Below are positions 1 to 5,808 of a DNA stretch of 6,386 nt, in pieces; positions within the stretch are counted from its first letter, which is position 1; every line of letters starts with the position of its first letter. Both the position numbers and the translations under genes were made by a program. The notes below the pieces were generated by a model, which did not search any database, was not told the DNA's origin, and worked only from the letters and a program-made list of their open reading frames with translations. Source of the stretch: an uncultured Phenylobacterium sp. (GTDB lineage: Bacteria > Pseudomonadota > Alphaproteobacteria > Caulobacterales > Caulobacteraceae); NCBI GenBank assembly GCA_945952355.1, contig CAMFIW010000178.1, positions 1-6,386 of the forward strand, read 5' to 3'.

Positions 1-774
1 CTGGTGAAGCACGCGGCCCTGCTGCAGGTGCTGGCGCGGCGGCCTGCGGGGCCGCTGAACATCATCGACACCCATGCCGGGCGCGGGCTCTACGACCTCG
101 GCGGCGCGGAAGCCCAGCGCTCGGGCGAGGCGGCGGCCGGGATCGGCCAACTGATGCGCGCGAGCGACCTGCCCGAGCCCTTCGCTCCGCTGCGGGTGGC
201 GGTGTCGCGGCTGAACGGCGGCGGGGAGACCCGGCTCTATCCCGGCTCGCCCCTGCTGATCGCCGAGGCCCTTCGACCGGGCGACAGCTATCTCGCCTGC
301 GAACTGAGGCCGGAGGAGCATTCCGCGCTGGCGGGGGCGATGAAGGGGCGGGCGGGCGTCAAGACCGCCTGCGCCGACGGTTTCGCGCGGGCCGCCGACC
401 TGCCGCGCGAGGGCGAGGCGCTGGTCCTGATCGACCCGCCGTTCGAGCGGGCCGACGACTACGCGCGCATCGTCGAGACGCTGGCGGCCATCGGCCGGCG
501 CAACCCGCGCGCCCAGGTGCTGGTCTGGCTGCCGATCAAGGACCTGGAGACCTTCGACGGCTTCGTTCGCGACGCCGAAGACGCCGGCGCGGGGTCGCTG
601 CTGGTCGCCGAGGCGCGGATGCGGCCGCTGTCCGACCCCTTGAAGATGAACGGCTGCGCCCTGGTCTTCGCGCGGCCGGCGAACGGGCTGGAAGCGCCGT
701 TGCGGGCGATCTGCGACTGGACGGTGCAGGCCCTGGGCGATCGGGGTCAGGCGCGGGTCTGGCAGGCCGGGTAA
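1..774 (+). CDS. rlmJ: 23S rRNA (adenine-N6)-methyltransferase RlmJ, 5' end cut off by the window
   Basis: RlmJ uses S-adenosylmethionine to methylate N6 of an adenine in 23S rRNA (A2030 in E. coli) in the cytoplasm. The reading frame is open from base 1 and 257 residues are visible to the TAA. The first residues, LVKH, match the DVLKH segment that lies about 15-18 residues inside E. coli RlmJ, so the GTG at base 4 is internal and the true start is upstream. Counting the first codon as 1, family motifs follow in order: DTHAG (23-27, SAM-binding loop), YPGSP (80-84), ADGF (125-128) and DPPFE (145-149), the catalytic D/N-PP-Y/F motif; E. coli has DPPYE here, so the aromatic is Phe instead of Tyr. 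With the missing start the protein would be about 275 residues, close to the family length of about 280. The next gene starts 73 bases downstream with its own ribosome binding site. Family assignment is from remembered motif agreement and is strong. Confidence 0.93.
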   Translation: MVKHAALLQVLARRPAGPLNIIDTHAGRGLYDLGGAEAQRSGEAAAGIGQLMRASDLPEPFAPLRVAVSRLNGGGETRLYPGSPLLIAEALRPGDSYLACELRPEEHSALAGAMKGRAGVKTACADGFARAADLPREGEALVLIDPPFERADDYARIVETLAAIGRRNPRAQVLVWLPIKDLETFDGFVRDAEDAGAGSLLVAEARMRPLSDPLKMNGCALVFARPANGLEAPLRAICDWTVQALGDRGQARVWQAG

Positions 775-810
775 CGTCTTTTTGCAAATGCGAAGGTGGG
801 CGCGATGGTA

Positions 811-825
811 TGTTGCATTGCACAA
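811..825. promoter_or_regulatory. TGCA-rich palindrome, possible PhaR-like operator
   Basis: The sequence TGTTGCATTGCACAA contains TGCA-T-TGCA and, one base out of register, TTG-N7-CAA. It lies 22 bases before the ATG at 848, where a repressor could cover the promoter or transcription start. TGC/GCA-rich palindromes of this kind are bound by PhaR, the polyhydroxyalkanoate-responsive repressor of phasin genes in alphaproteobacteria. The assignment to PhaR is inference from a single short site. No convincing -35/-10 pair is visible around it: TTGCAA at 782-787 is a possible -35, but no good -10 follows at the right distance. Confidence 0.25.
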
Positions 826-847
826 TCCCTGACCCCCGGAGCCTCCC

Positions 848-1366
848 ATGTTTGCGTTGCTCGACACGTCCAAGGATCCCAAGGCCGCCATGGCCGACGC
901 CGCCAACGCCTGGCGCGCGCCGATCGGAGCGGCCTCGCCGCTGTGGTTGATGTTCGCCGGCGTGGCCAGCGCCGGGGTCGCCTATTGGTGGCTGAACCGC
1001 TGGCGCGCCGAGGCGGTCAATCTGGAGGCGACCCTGCCCCCGCCGATCGTGGCGCCGGCTTTGACGACACTCGAACCGCCGGCGCCGGAGCCGGTGATCG
1101 AGGCGGCGGCAGAGGTGGTCGAGATCGCCCAAGCGGCGGTCGAGGCTCATGTCGAGGCGGCGATCGAGACGCTGACGGAGGCCGCGCCCGAACCCCTGAT
1201 CGAGGCCGCGCCCGAGCCGGTGATCGAAGCGGCCCCCGAACCGGTGAGTGAACCTAGCGCCGAGCCCGTCGTCGAGCCGGCGATCGAGGCGGCGGTCGCG
1301 CCGCCGGCCACCAAGCCGCGGGCCGCGCCCAAGGCCAAGGCGGCCCCGAAGACCGACCTCGCCTGA
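848..1366 (+). CDS. Small single-span protein with Glu/Pro/Ala octapeptide repeats, function unknown
   Basis: I do not recognise a named family in this 172-residue protein. The ATG has GGAG at 838-841, six bases upstream. Residues 1-29 are polar and alanine-rich. Residues 30-49 form one hydrophobic segment ending in YWW, followed by NRWR. Residues 54-155 contain no Lys or Arg at all. Residues 111-150 are five octads: EAAPEPLI, EAAPEPVI, EAAPEPVS and two degenerate copies. Glu falls at every fourth position from 99 to 147. The C-terminus (156-168) is basic, with K and R among Ala and Pro. There is no obvious cleavable signal peptide, so the span is probably a membrane anchor or a hydrophobic patch. 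Ala/Pro-rich tails of this sort occur in phasins and in periplasm-spanning TonB/TolA-like proteins, but no domain of either is visible. Coding is supported by the RBS and by repeats that stay in frame. It seems to be its own transcription unit. Confidence 0.8.
   Translation: MFALLDTSKDPKAAMADAANAWRAPIGAASPLWLMFAGVASAGVAYWWLNRWRAEAVNLEATLPPPIVAPALTTLEPPAPEPVIEAAAEVVEIAQAAVEAHVEAAIETLTEAAPEPLIEAAPEPVIEAAPEPVSEPSAEPVVEPAIEAAVAPPATKPRAAPKAKAAPKTDLA
1178..1297 (+). repeat. 24-bp tandem repeats inside the 848-1366 gene
   Basis: Three clear 24-base copies (1178-1201, 1202-1225, 1226-1249) are followed by two degenerate copies (1250-1273, 1274-1297). Each encodes an octapeptide of the type EAAPEPVI. 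Within each unit a GAA/GAG codon recurs every 12 bases, so the unit looks like a duplication of a 12-base element. The 12-base rhythm of Glu codons extends upstream to 1142. Copies differ mainly at third positions (GAG/GAA, CCC/CCG), so this is an older expansion under protein-level selection and not a fresh slippage tract. Confidence 0.85.
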
Positions 1367-1372
1367 CGCTTG

Positions 1373-1389
1373 GCCCCGGCCGGCGGGGC
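1373..1389 (+). terminator. GC-rich hairpin after the repeat-protein gene, weak terminator candidate
   Basis: The stem GCCCCG (1373-1378) pairs with CGGGGC (1384-1389) around a five-base GCCGG loop, beginning seven bases after the TGA at 1364-1366. The downstream sequence GTCTAAGTCTGG is not a T-tract, so this is not a classical intrinsic terminator. It may slow polymerase or protect the 3' end of the mRNA; in DNA this GC-rich it may also be chance. Confidence 0.35.
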
Positions 1390-1422
1390 GTCTAAGTCTG
1401 GTCCTGCCGCGACGCACGCGGC

Positions 1423-1427
1423 GGGAG
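1423..1427 (+). promoter_or_regulatory. Ribosome binding site GGGAG that fixes the TTG start at 1435
   Basis: GGGAG at 1423-1427 lies seven bases before TTG 1435. In this frame a TAA at 1393-1395 closes the way upstream, and no ATG, GTG or other TTG occurs between it and 1435. The next codon after the TTG is CTG. TTG at 1435 is therefore the only well-placed start. Confidence 0.7.
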
Positions 1428-1434
1428 CGGGCGG

Positions 1435-1998
1435 TTGCTGAAACGAGCTTTGGACATCGTCGGCGCGGCGGCGGGCCTGGTGGTGCTGTCGCCGGTGCTG
1501 CTGGTCCTGGCCCTGCTGGTCCGCGCCGAGAGCCCCGGTCCCGCCCTGCACTGGTCGCGGCGGGTGGGGCGGCGCAACCGCATCTTCCGCATGCCCAAGT
1601 TCCGCAGCATGCGCACCGACGCGCCCGACATCGCCACCCACCTGCTGCCCGATCCGGATCACTGGGTGACGCCGCTCGGCCGATTCCTGCGCCGCTCCAG
1701 CCTGGATGAACTGCCGCAGCTCTGGAGCGTGCTGGTGGGCGATATGAGCCTGGTGGGGCCGCGGCCCGCCCTGCACAGCCAGGACGATCTGGTGCGGCTG
1801 CGCACCGACGCCGGGGTCGACGCGCTGCGGCCAGGGCTGACCGGCTGGGCCCAGGTCAATGGCCGGGACGAGCTGCCGATCCCCGAAAAGGCCCGGCTCG
1901 ACGCCGACTATCTGGCCCGCCGGTCGATGGCGCTGGACCTGCAGATCATCGCGCGGACGGCGGTGACGGCCTTCTCCGGTCGGGGCGTCCGCCACTAA
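1435..1998 (+). CDS. Minimal PglC-like polyprenyl-phosphate phosphoglycosyl transferase (bacterial sugar transferase family)
   Basis: Enzymes of this family move a sugar-1-phosphate from a UDP-sugar to undecaprenyl phosphate on the inner membrane face, the first membrane step in making capsule, O-antigen, exopolysaccharide or protein-linked glycans. The 187-residue protein is close in length to Campylobacter PglC (about 200), so it is the catalytic core alone, without the N-terminal multi-span region of WcaJ/WbaP/PssY types. Visible elements are: KRALD (3-7) followed by a hydrophobic re-entrant helix with the Ser19-Pro20 break; the [10 protein letters not shown] region (54-63); SSLDELPQL with the catalytic Asp91-Glu92 dyad; [10 protein letters not shown] (102-111); and [13 protein letters not shown] (132-144). 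All key residues are present, so it is probably active. The sugar cannot be told from sequence. No flippase, polymerase or glycosyltransferase gene is in the window. The start is TTG. An AsmA gene follows after 69 bases. Confidence 0.93.
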   Translation: MLKRALDIVGAAAGLVVLSPVLLVLALLVRAESPGPALHWSRRVGRRNRIFRMPKFRSMRTDAPDIATHLLPDPDHWVTPLGRFLRRSSLDELPQLWSVLVGDMSLVGPRPALHSQDDLVRLRTDAGVDALRPGLTGWAQVNGRDELPIPEKARLDADYLARRSMALDLQIIARTAVTAFSGRGVRH

Positions 1999-2052
1999 CC
2001 TTCGGGTAATTTCGGAACAGGGTCAGGGGGTTTGTGCGTTTTCAGGGCTTCC

Positions 2053-2056
2053 GGAG
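2053..2056 (+). promoter_or_regulatory. Ribosome binding site GGAG favouring the GTG start at 2068
   Basis: GGAG at 2053-2056 lies eleven bases before GTG 2068, slightly long but usable. The alternative in-frame TTG at 2032 has an AGGGGG (2025-2030) only one base upstream, too close to serve, and would add twelve residues (including a Cys) in front of a protein that already has a long polar lead before its membrane helix. Confidence 0.45.
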
Positions 2057-2067
2057 CCCGCAATCCC

Positions 2068-4143
2068 GTGACCCTTGCCGCCCAGCCGCATATCGCGACG
2101 CCTATCGACGAGCCGCCGTCCGCCGCCCCGCCGCCGCGCCGCCCGCATCGGGGCCTGCGCATCGCCGCCTGGATTCTCAGCGGGGTCCTGATCCTGATCG
2201 CCCTTCTGGTCCTGGCGCTCGCCCTCATGGACTGGAACGCCCTACGAGGGCCGATCGGCCGCTTCGCCTCGGCGCGGATGCACCGGGAGGTCGTGCTGGA
2301 CCATCTGAGCGTCCATCCCTGGTCGCTGGAGCCGAGCGCGGAGATCGGCGGGCTGCGGATCGCCAATCCGGCCTGGGCGGGCGCCGGCCACACGGCCGAC
2401 ATCGGCCAGCTTCTGGTGCAGATCAAGCTGCTGCCGCTGCTGCGCGGCGAACTGGTGCTGCTGCGGCTGGAGGCGACCAAGCCTGACATCTATCTGCGCC
2501 GCGACGCGCAGGGCCGCGAGACCTGGGACTTCTCCGGCGGGGCGCGGAAGGACAAGCCGCTGAAGATGCCGCCGGTGCGCCGGTTCGTGATCCGCGACGG
2601 CCACCTCGCCCTGCTGGACGACGAGCGCAAGCTGAAGGTCGACGCCACCCTGGAGGCCTCCGAGCGGCTGGGCGTCGCCAATCGCGGCTTCCAGCTCAGA
2701 GGCGACGGCTCACTGAACAACCAGCCCTTCCGGCTGGAGGCGGTCGGCGGGCCGCTGCTGAACGTCGACCCGAACAAGCCCTATGCGTTCGACGCCGACA
2801 TCCAGTCGGGCGCGACCCGCGTTACGGTGCGCGGCGTCGTGCCGAAGCCCTTCGACCTCGGTGAACTGTCGCTGGCCGTGACCGCCCGCGGCCCCGACCT
2901 GGAGGAACTCTATGACCTGACCGGCGTGCCGTTCCCCAACACGCCACCCTACAGTCTGAAGGGCCGGCTGGTGCGCGAGGGCAAGGTCTACAAGCTGAGC
3001 GGCCTGTCGGGCCGGGTGGGGGACAGCGACCTCGCTGGCACGCTGAGCGTGGACGCCAGCCGCAAGCGGCCGTTCCTGACCGCCGACCTGCGCACCGAAC
3101 GCCTGGACTTCGGAGACCTGATGGCGGTGTTCGGCGGCGCGCCGAAGATCCGGCCGGGGAAGACTGTCTCGCCGGCGCAGCAGGCCACGGCGGCGACCCT
3201 GCAGGCGGAGCACCGCCTGCTGCCGGACGCGACTCTGAAGGTCGACCGCATCCGCGCGCTGGACGCCGATGTCCGCTATCGCGCCGCCGGCATCACCCAC
3301 GCCCCGGTGGACCTGAGGTCGGGTTCGCTGCGGGTGAAGCTCGACAACGGTCTGCTGACCGCGGACCCGTTGAGCTTCGACCTGCCGCAGGGGCGGATCG
3401 CCGGGCGGATCGCGCTCGACGCGCGCGGCGCGACGCCGGTGACCGACGCCGACCTGCGGCTCAGCAATGCGCGGCTGGAGCAGTTCATCCCGATCAAGTC
3501 GGGTGGCGCGCCGGCCCTGACCGGCGGGCTGGTGGGGCGGATCAAGCTGCACGGCGCGGGCGAGTCGGTGCATCGGGCCGCCGCCAACGCCGACGGCCGG
3601 GTGGTGATGATCGTGCCCGGCGGCGAGATCCGCGAGGCCTTCGCCGAACTGATCGGGGTCGATGTGACCAAGGGCCTGGGCCTGCTGCTGGCCAAGAACC
3701 AGGACCGCACGCCGATCCGCTGCGCGGTCGCGAGCTTCACCGCCAGGGACGGGGTGCTGACCGCCGACCGGCTGGTGTTCGACACTGGTCCGGTGCTGGG
3801 CGAGGGGAGGGGGACGGTCGACCTGCGCAACGAGCGCCTGGACCTGAGCTTCCAGGGCCATCCCAAGCAGTTCCGCCTGGTGCGGCTGCTGGCGCCGATC
3901 GAGATCACCGGCCCGATCGTCACGCCCAAGCTGGGCGTGGACAAGGGCAAGGCCGTGGCCCAGGGCGGGTTCGCCGCGGTGCTGGCCACCGTCGCCTCGC
4001 CGCTGGCGGCGGTGCTGCCCTTCGTCGACGCGGGCCTGGCCAAGGACGCCCAGTGCGGGGCGCTGATCGCCGAGGCCAGCGCCCAGGGCGCGCCGGTGCG
4101 CTCGGTGAAGAAAGCACCCGCCAGCCGGAAGACCGGCGGTTGA
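2068..4143 (+). CDS. AsmA family envelope protein
   Basis: AsmA-family proteins are inner-membrane-anchored periplasmic proteins tied to outer-membrane biogenesis; larger relatives (TamB, YhdP) bridge the periplasm and carry phospholipids. From GTG 2068 the protein has 691 residues; TTG 2032 would give 703. A Pro/Arg-rich cytoplasmic lead (1-32) is followed by one membrane helix (about 33-53) and the AsmA signature beginning DWNALRGPIGRFASARMHREV, then long alternating beta-strand sequence. The C-terminal AsmA module spans about 486-629 (GRIKLHGAG, the KGLGLLLAKNQD segment, ADRLVFDTG, GEGRGTVDLRNERLDL, APIEITGPIVTPKLGVD). A hydrophobic stretch (about 633-660) and the AKDAQCGAL segment close the domain, and the tail is basic. 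The only two cysteines, C552 and C663, would both be periplasmic. The gene sits between a glycan-lipid enzyme and a cytochrome pair; spacing on both sides (69 and 68 bases) allows co-transcription but does not prove it. Substrate is unknown. Confidence 0.92.
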   Translation: MTLAAQPHIATPIDEPPSAAPPPRRPHRGLRIAAWILSGVLILIALLVLALALMDWNALRGPIGRFASARMHREVVLDHLSVHPWSLEPSAEIGGLRIANPAWAGAGHTADIGQLLVQIKLLPLLRGELVLLRLEATKPDIYLRRDAQGRETWDFSGGARKDKPLKMPPVRRFVIRDGHLALLDDERKLKVDATLEASERLGVANRGFQLRGDGSLNNQPFRLEAVGGPLLNVDPNKPYAFDADIQSGATRVTVRGVVPKPFDLGELSLAVTARGPDLEELYDLTGVPFPNTPPYSLKGRLVREGKVYKLSGLSGRVGDSDLAGTLSVDASRKRPFLTADLRTERLDFGDLMAVFGGAPKIRPGKTVSPAQQATAATLQAEHRLLPDATLKVDRIRALDADVRYRAAGITHAPVDLRSGSLRVKLDNGLLTADPLSFDLPQGRIAGRIALDARGATPVTDADLRLSNARLEQFIPIKSGGAPALTGGLVGRIKLHGAGESVHRAAANADGRVVMIVPGGEIREAFAELIGVDVTKGLGLLLAKNQDRTPIRCAVASFTARDGVLTADRLVFDTGPVLGEGRGTVDLRNERLDLSFQGHPKQFRLVRLLAPIEITGPIVTPKLGVDKGKAVAQGGFAAVLATVASPLAAVLPFVDAGLAKDAQCGALIAEASAQGAPVRSVKKAPASRKTGG

Positions 4144-4200
4144 CGGGCGCGAGCGGCGCGCTCCAAAGTCGGGACCAAGCCCAAGCTCACAAGACGCCCG

Positions 4201-4206
4201 AGGAGA
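4201..4206 (+). promoter_or_regulatory. Strong ribosome binding site AGGAGA of the cytochrome c' gene
   Basis: AGGAGA at 4201-4206 lies five bases before ATG 4212. The upstream extension of this reading frame, which overlaps the end of the AsmA gene, lacks any comparable site. This site, together with the signal peptide that begins just after ATG 4212, decides the start. It is the best Shine-Dalgarno match in the window, which suits an abundant periplasmic protein. Confidence 0.75.
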
Positions 4207-4211
4207 GTTCC

Positions 4212-4697
4212 ATGACCGTCCCGTCCTTCAAGCGCCCGGCGGCGCTCGCGCTCGGCCTCGTCCTGGGCCTCACCGTGGCCGGCGGCACGGCGCTGGCCGC
4301 CGTCGACGCGGCGAAGGTCTATGCCGAACGCCACGACAACTTCAAAAAGATCGGCATGGCCTTCAAGACCATCAATGACGGGCTGAAGGCCGACGCGCCG
4401 GACACCAAGGCGATCGCCGCCCAGGCCAAGATCATCAGCGACCTGTCCGGCAAGATCCCGTCCTGGTTCCCGAAGGGCTCGGGCCCGGAGAGCGGCGTGA
4501 AGACCCGCGCCAAGGCCGAAGTCTGGAGCGACTGGGCGACCTTCCAGGCCTCCGCCAAGAGCCTGCAGACGGAGAGCGCCAAGCTGCAGACCATCGCCCT
4601 GAAGGGCGATGTGGAGGCGATCAAGGCCCAGACCAAGGCGACCGGCAAGGCCTGCGGGACCTGCCACGACAAGTTCCGCGGTCCCGAACAGAAATAG
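4212..4697 (+). CDS. Class II c-type cytochrome, cytochrome c' type, periplasmic
   Basis: Cytochromes c' are four-helix-bundle periplasmic haem proteins that bind nitric oxide and can protect against it. The 161-residue precursor has a Sec signal peptide (KR at 7-8, hydrophobic core about 10-25, cleavage probably after Ala27-Leu28-Ala29), leaving about 132 residues, the usual size. The haem motif CGTCH lies at 148-152, near the C-terminus as in class II; His152 is the proximal ligand and KFR follows. In helix 1 the segment AERHDNFKKIGMAF aligns by eye with the AREAYFKSLG stretch I recall from Rhodobacter capsulatus cytochrome c', putting Phe44 on the distal haem face where cytochrome c556 proteins carry a Met ligand. 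This favours a five-coordinate, gas-binding haem; Met49 is the only nearby alternative ligand. Trp105 and Trp108 precede the third helix. The gene is followed after 3 bases by cytochrome b561. Assignment to class II is firm; c' over c556 is inference. Confidence 0.93.
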   Translation: MTVPSFKRPAALALGLVLGLTVAGGTALAAVDAAKVYAERHDNFKKIGMAFKTINDGLKADAPDTKAIAAQAKIISDLSGKIPSWFPKGSGPESGVKTRAKAEVWSDWATFQASAKSLQTESAKLQTIALKGDVEAIKAQTKATGKACGTCHDKFRGPEQK

Positions 4698-4700
4698 CCG

Positions 4701-5369
4701 ATGAGCGAGGCGAAGACGCCGCTGTGGGACGGTCCGACCCGGCTGTTCCACTGGTCGCTCGCGGCCCTGATCCTCGCGTCCTGGCTGACGGCCGGCAAAT
4801 CCATGGAGTGGCACAAGCTCTGCGGCTACGCGGTGCTGGGCCTGATCGTCTTCCGCCTTTGGTGGGGCGTGGCGGGCGGCTCGACCGCGCGGTTCGCGAG
4901 CTTCCTGAAAGGGCCGAAGACGACGCTGGCCTATGTGTCGAGCCTGGGCTCGCGCGCGCCGGGCGAGACGGCGGGCCATAACCCGCTGGGCGCCTGGAGC
5001 GTGACGCTCATGCTGCTGCTGATCGCCCTCCAGGCGGGGCTTGGCCTGTTCGCCACCGACATCGACGGGATCGAATCCGGCCCGTTGTCGGACAAGGTGG
5101 ATTTCGACACCGGCCGCCTGTTCTCGCAGTGGCACGAGTTGGCCTTCCGCGTGCTGCAGGGCCTGATCGGCCTGCACCTGGCGGCGATCGCCTTCTATGC
5201 GGTGTGGAAGCGCGAGAACCTGGTCGGCCCGATGATCACCGGCGCCCGGCGGTTCGGAGCCGCCGTGACGCCGCTGAAGAAGGCTCCGCTGTGGAGCCTG
5301 GCCGTGGGGATCGTGCTGGGCGCGGCCTTCGCCTACGCCGTGGCCAAGGGCTTCCGCATCAAGCTCTAG
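4701..5369 (+). CDS. Cytochrome b561 / cytochrome b family membrane protein
   Basis: This family holds two b haems in the inner membrane and usually passes electrons from quinol to a partner redox protein. The 222-residue protein contains the expected histidines: His17 (RLFHW), His38 (EWHKLCGY), His93 (AGHNPLGAW), His145 (QWHELAF) and His159 (GLHLAAI). Hydrophobic helices are at about 15-32, 40-57, 98-117, 146-168 and a fifth at 197-215, ending in a short basic tail. The PLWDGPTRLFHW start is typical of the cytochrome b/Ni-hydrogenase b-subunit superfamily (PF01292). The ATG lies 3 bases after the stop of the cytochrome c' gene and has no good Shine-Dalgarno sequence of its own, so translational coupling is likely. 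Its neighbour makes it the probable electron donor to the class II cytochrome; no hydrogenase or dehydrogenase gene is nearby. The stop TAG shares a CTAG palindrome with the stop of the opposing VOC gene. Confidence 0.93.
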   Translation: MSEAKTPLWDGPTRLFHWSLAALILASWLTAGKSMEWHKLCGYAVLGLIVFRLWWGVAGGSTARFASFLKGPKTTLAYVSSLGSRAPGETAGHNPLGAWSVTLMLLLIALQAGLGLFATDIDGIESGPLSDKVDFDTGRLFSQWHELAFRVLQGLIGLHLAAIAFYAVWKRENLVGPMITGARRFGAAVTPLKKAPLWSLAVGIVLGAAFAYAVAKGFRIKL

Positions 5370-5743
5370 TGCATGGTGTCGGCGACGACTTCCAGCTTGT
5401 TGCCGTCCGGGTCGAGCAGGACCGTTCCGTAATAGTCGGGCGCGATGTCCGGGTGCAGGCCGGCCGGCCGCACGATGGTCGCGCCATGGGCCAAGGCGGC
5501 GGCGCAGGCGGCGTCGACCGCGGCGCGGCTGTCGGCGGTGAAAGCGATATGGGTTCCGAGGCCCGCGACCTGAGGGCCGTCCACCGGATAGAGGTAGAAT
5601 TGTCGGCTGGTCCCGCCGGGGCCATAGGCCAGCTCGGCCTCGGCCGCCCAGGCGTTGGCGCAGCCGAGCGGGGCGAAGAAGGCGTCGTAGAAAGCGAGGG
5701 CCGAGCCGAGGTCGCGGACGCCGACGGACAGGTGATCGAACAT
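5366..5743 (-). CDS. VOC family protein (glyoxalase / bleomycin-resistance / dioxygenase fold), single domain
   Basis: VOC proteins share a paired beta-alpha-beta-beta-beta fold that holds a divalent metal; members include glyoxalase I, fosfomycin resistance enzymes and extradiol dioxygenases. The 125-residue protein is one complete VOC unit. It begins MFDHLSVGVRDLGSALAFYD, which gives metal-ligand candidate His4 and the usual first helix. THIAF supplies His65 at the start of the second half, and DPDGNKLEVV supplies Glu118. This set (H4, H65, E118) fits the usual metal triad. Substrate cannot be assigned, since small stand-alone VOC proteins of this type are mostly uncharacterised. The ATG has GGGAA upstream within a GGGAATTCCC palindrome (5746-5755), a modest Shine-Dalgarno sequence. 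It probably follows the 108-residue gene in one transcript (65-base gap), and it converges on cytochrome b561 with overlapping stop codons. Confidence 0.92.
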   Translation of the reverse strand: MFDHLSVGVRDLGSALAFYDAFFAPLGCANAWAAEAELAYGPGGTSRQFYLYPVDGPQVAGLGTHIAFTADSRAAVDAACAAALAHGATIVRPAGLHPDIAPDYYGTVLLDPDGNKLEVVADTMH

Positions 5744-5774
5744 GAGGGAATTCCCGGTCTAGCTCGACCGGGAC

Positions 5775-5795
5775 GTGGGGGCTCGAGGCCCCCGC
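5775..5795 (-). terminator. GC-rich hairpin between the two minus-strand genes, weak terminator candidate
   Basis: GGGGGC (5777-5782) pairs with GCCCCC (5788-5793) around a TCGAG loop, and can be extended by a T-G wobble and a G-C pair to 5775-5795. It lies 16-34 bases downstream of the stop of the 5809-6135 gene, in the gap before the VOC start. No T-run follows on the minus strand, so full termination is doubtful. It could be an attenuating or mRNA-protecting stem between co-transcribed genes. Confidence 0.35.
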
Positions 5796-5808
5796 CGCAA
5801 GCCGGGGA

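Noticed and set aside
1178..1297. Tandem 24-bp units considered as a CRISPR-like or non-coding repeat array
   Set aside because: The units are contiguous without spacers, in frame, and vary mainly at third codon positions, so they are a protein repeat.
536..1417. Minus-strand frame with repeated RRLD-type motifs
   Set aside because: The repeats are the reverse reading of the 24-bp tandem units in the + strand gene at 848-1366. The frame also runs over the end of rlmJ and has no good start site.
1147..1995. Minus-strand frame of 282 codons over the phosphoglycosyl transferase gene
   Set aside because: Antisense to a gene with all family motifs intact; translation is His/Gln/Arg-rich and unlike any known protein.
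2710..3861. Minus-strand open frame of 383 codons inside the AsmA gene
   Set aside because: Antisense to a clear AsmA coding region, with low-complexity Arg/Gln/Val/Ala translation and no family motif.
4151..4163. Small hairpin GAGCG-GCG-CGCTC after the AsmA stop
   Set aside because: Five-base stem with a three-base loop and no T-tract; expected by chance at this base composition.
4053..4211. Upstream extension of the cytochrome c' reading frame into the AsmA gene
   Set aside because: It would put about 50 polar residues before a standard signal peptide; the AGGAGA site and ATG at 4212 explain the start better.
3276..5177. Minus-strand open frame of 633 codons under the AsmA, cytochrome c' and b561 genes
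   Set aside because: It lies antisense to three well-supported genes, its translation is a Gln/Arg/Gly/Ala-rich string without recognisable domains, and long antisense frames are expected in DNA with this G/C third-position bias.
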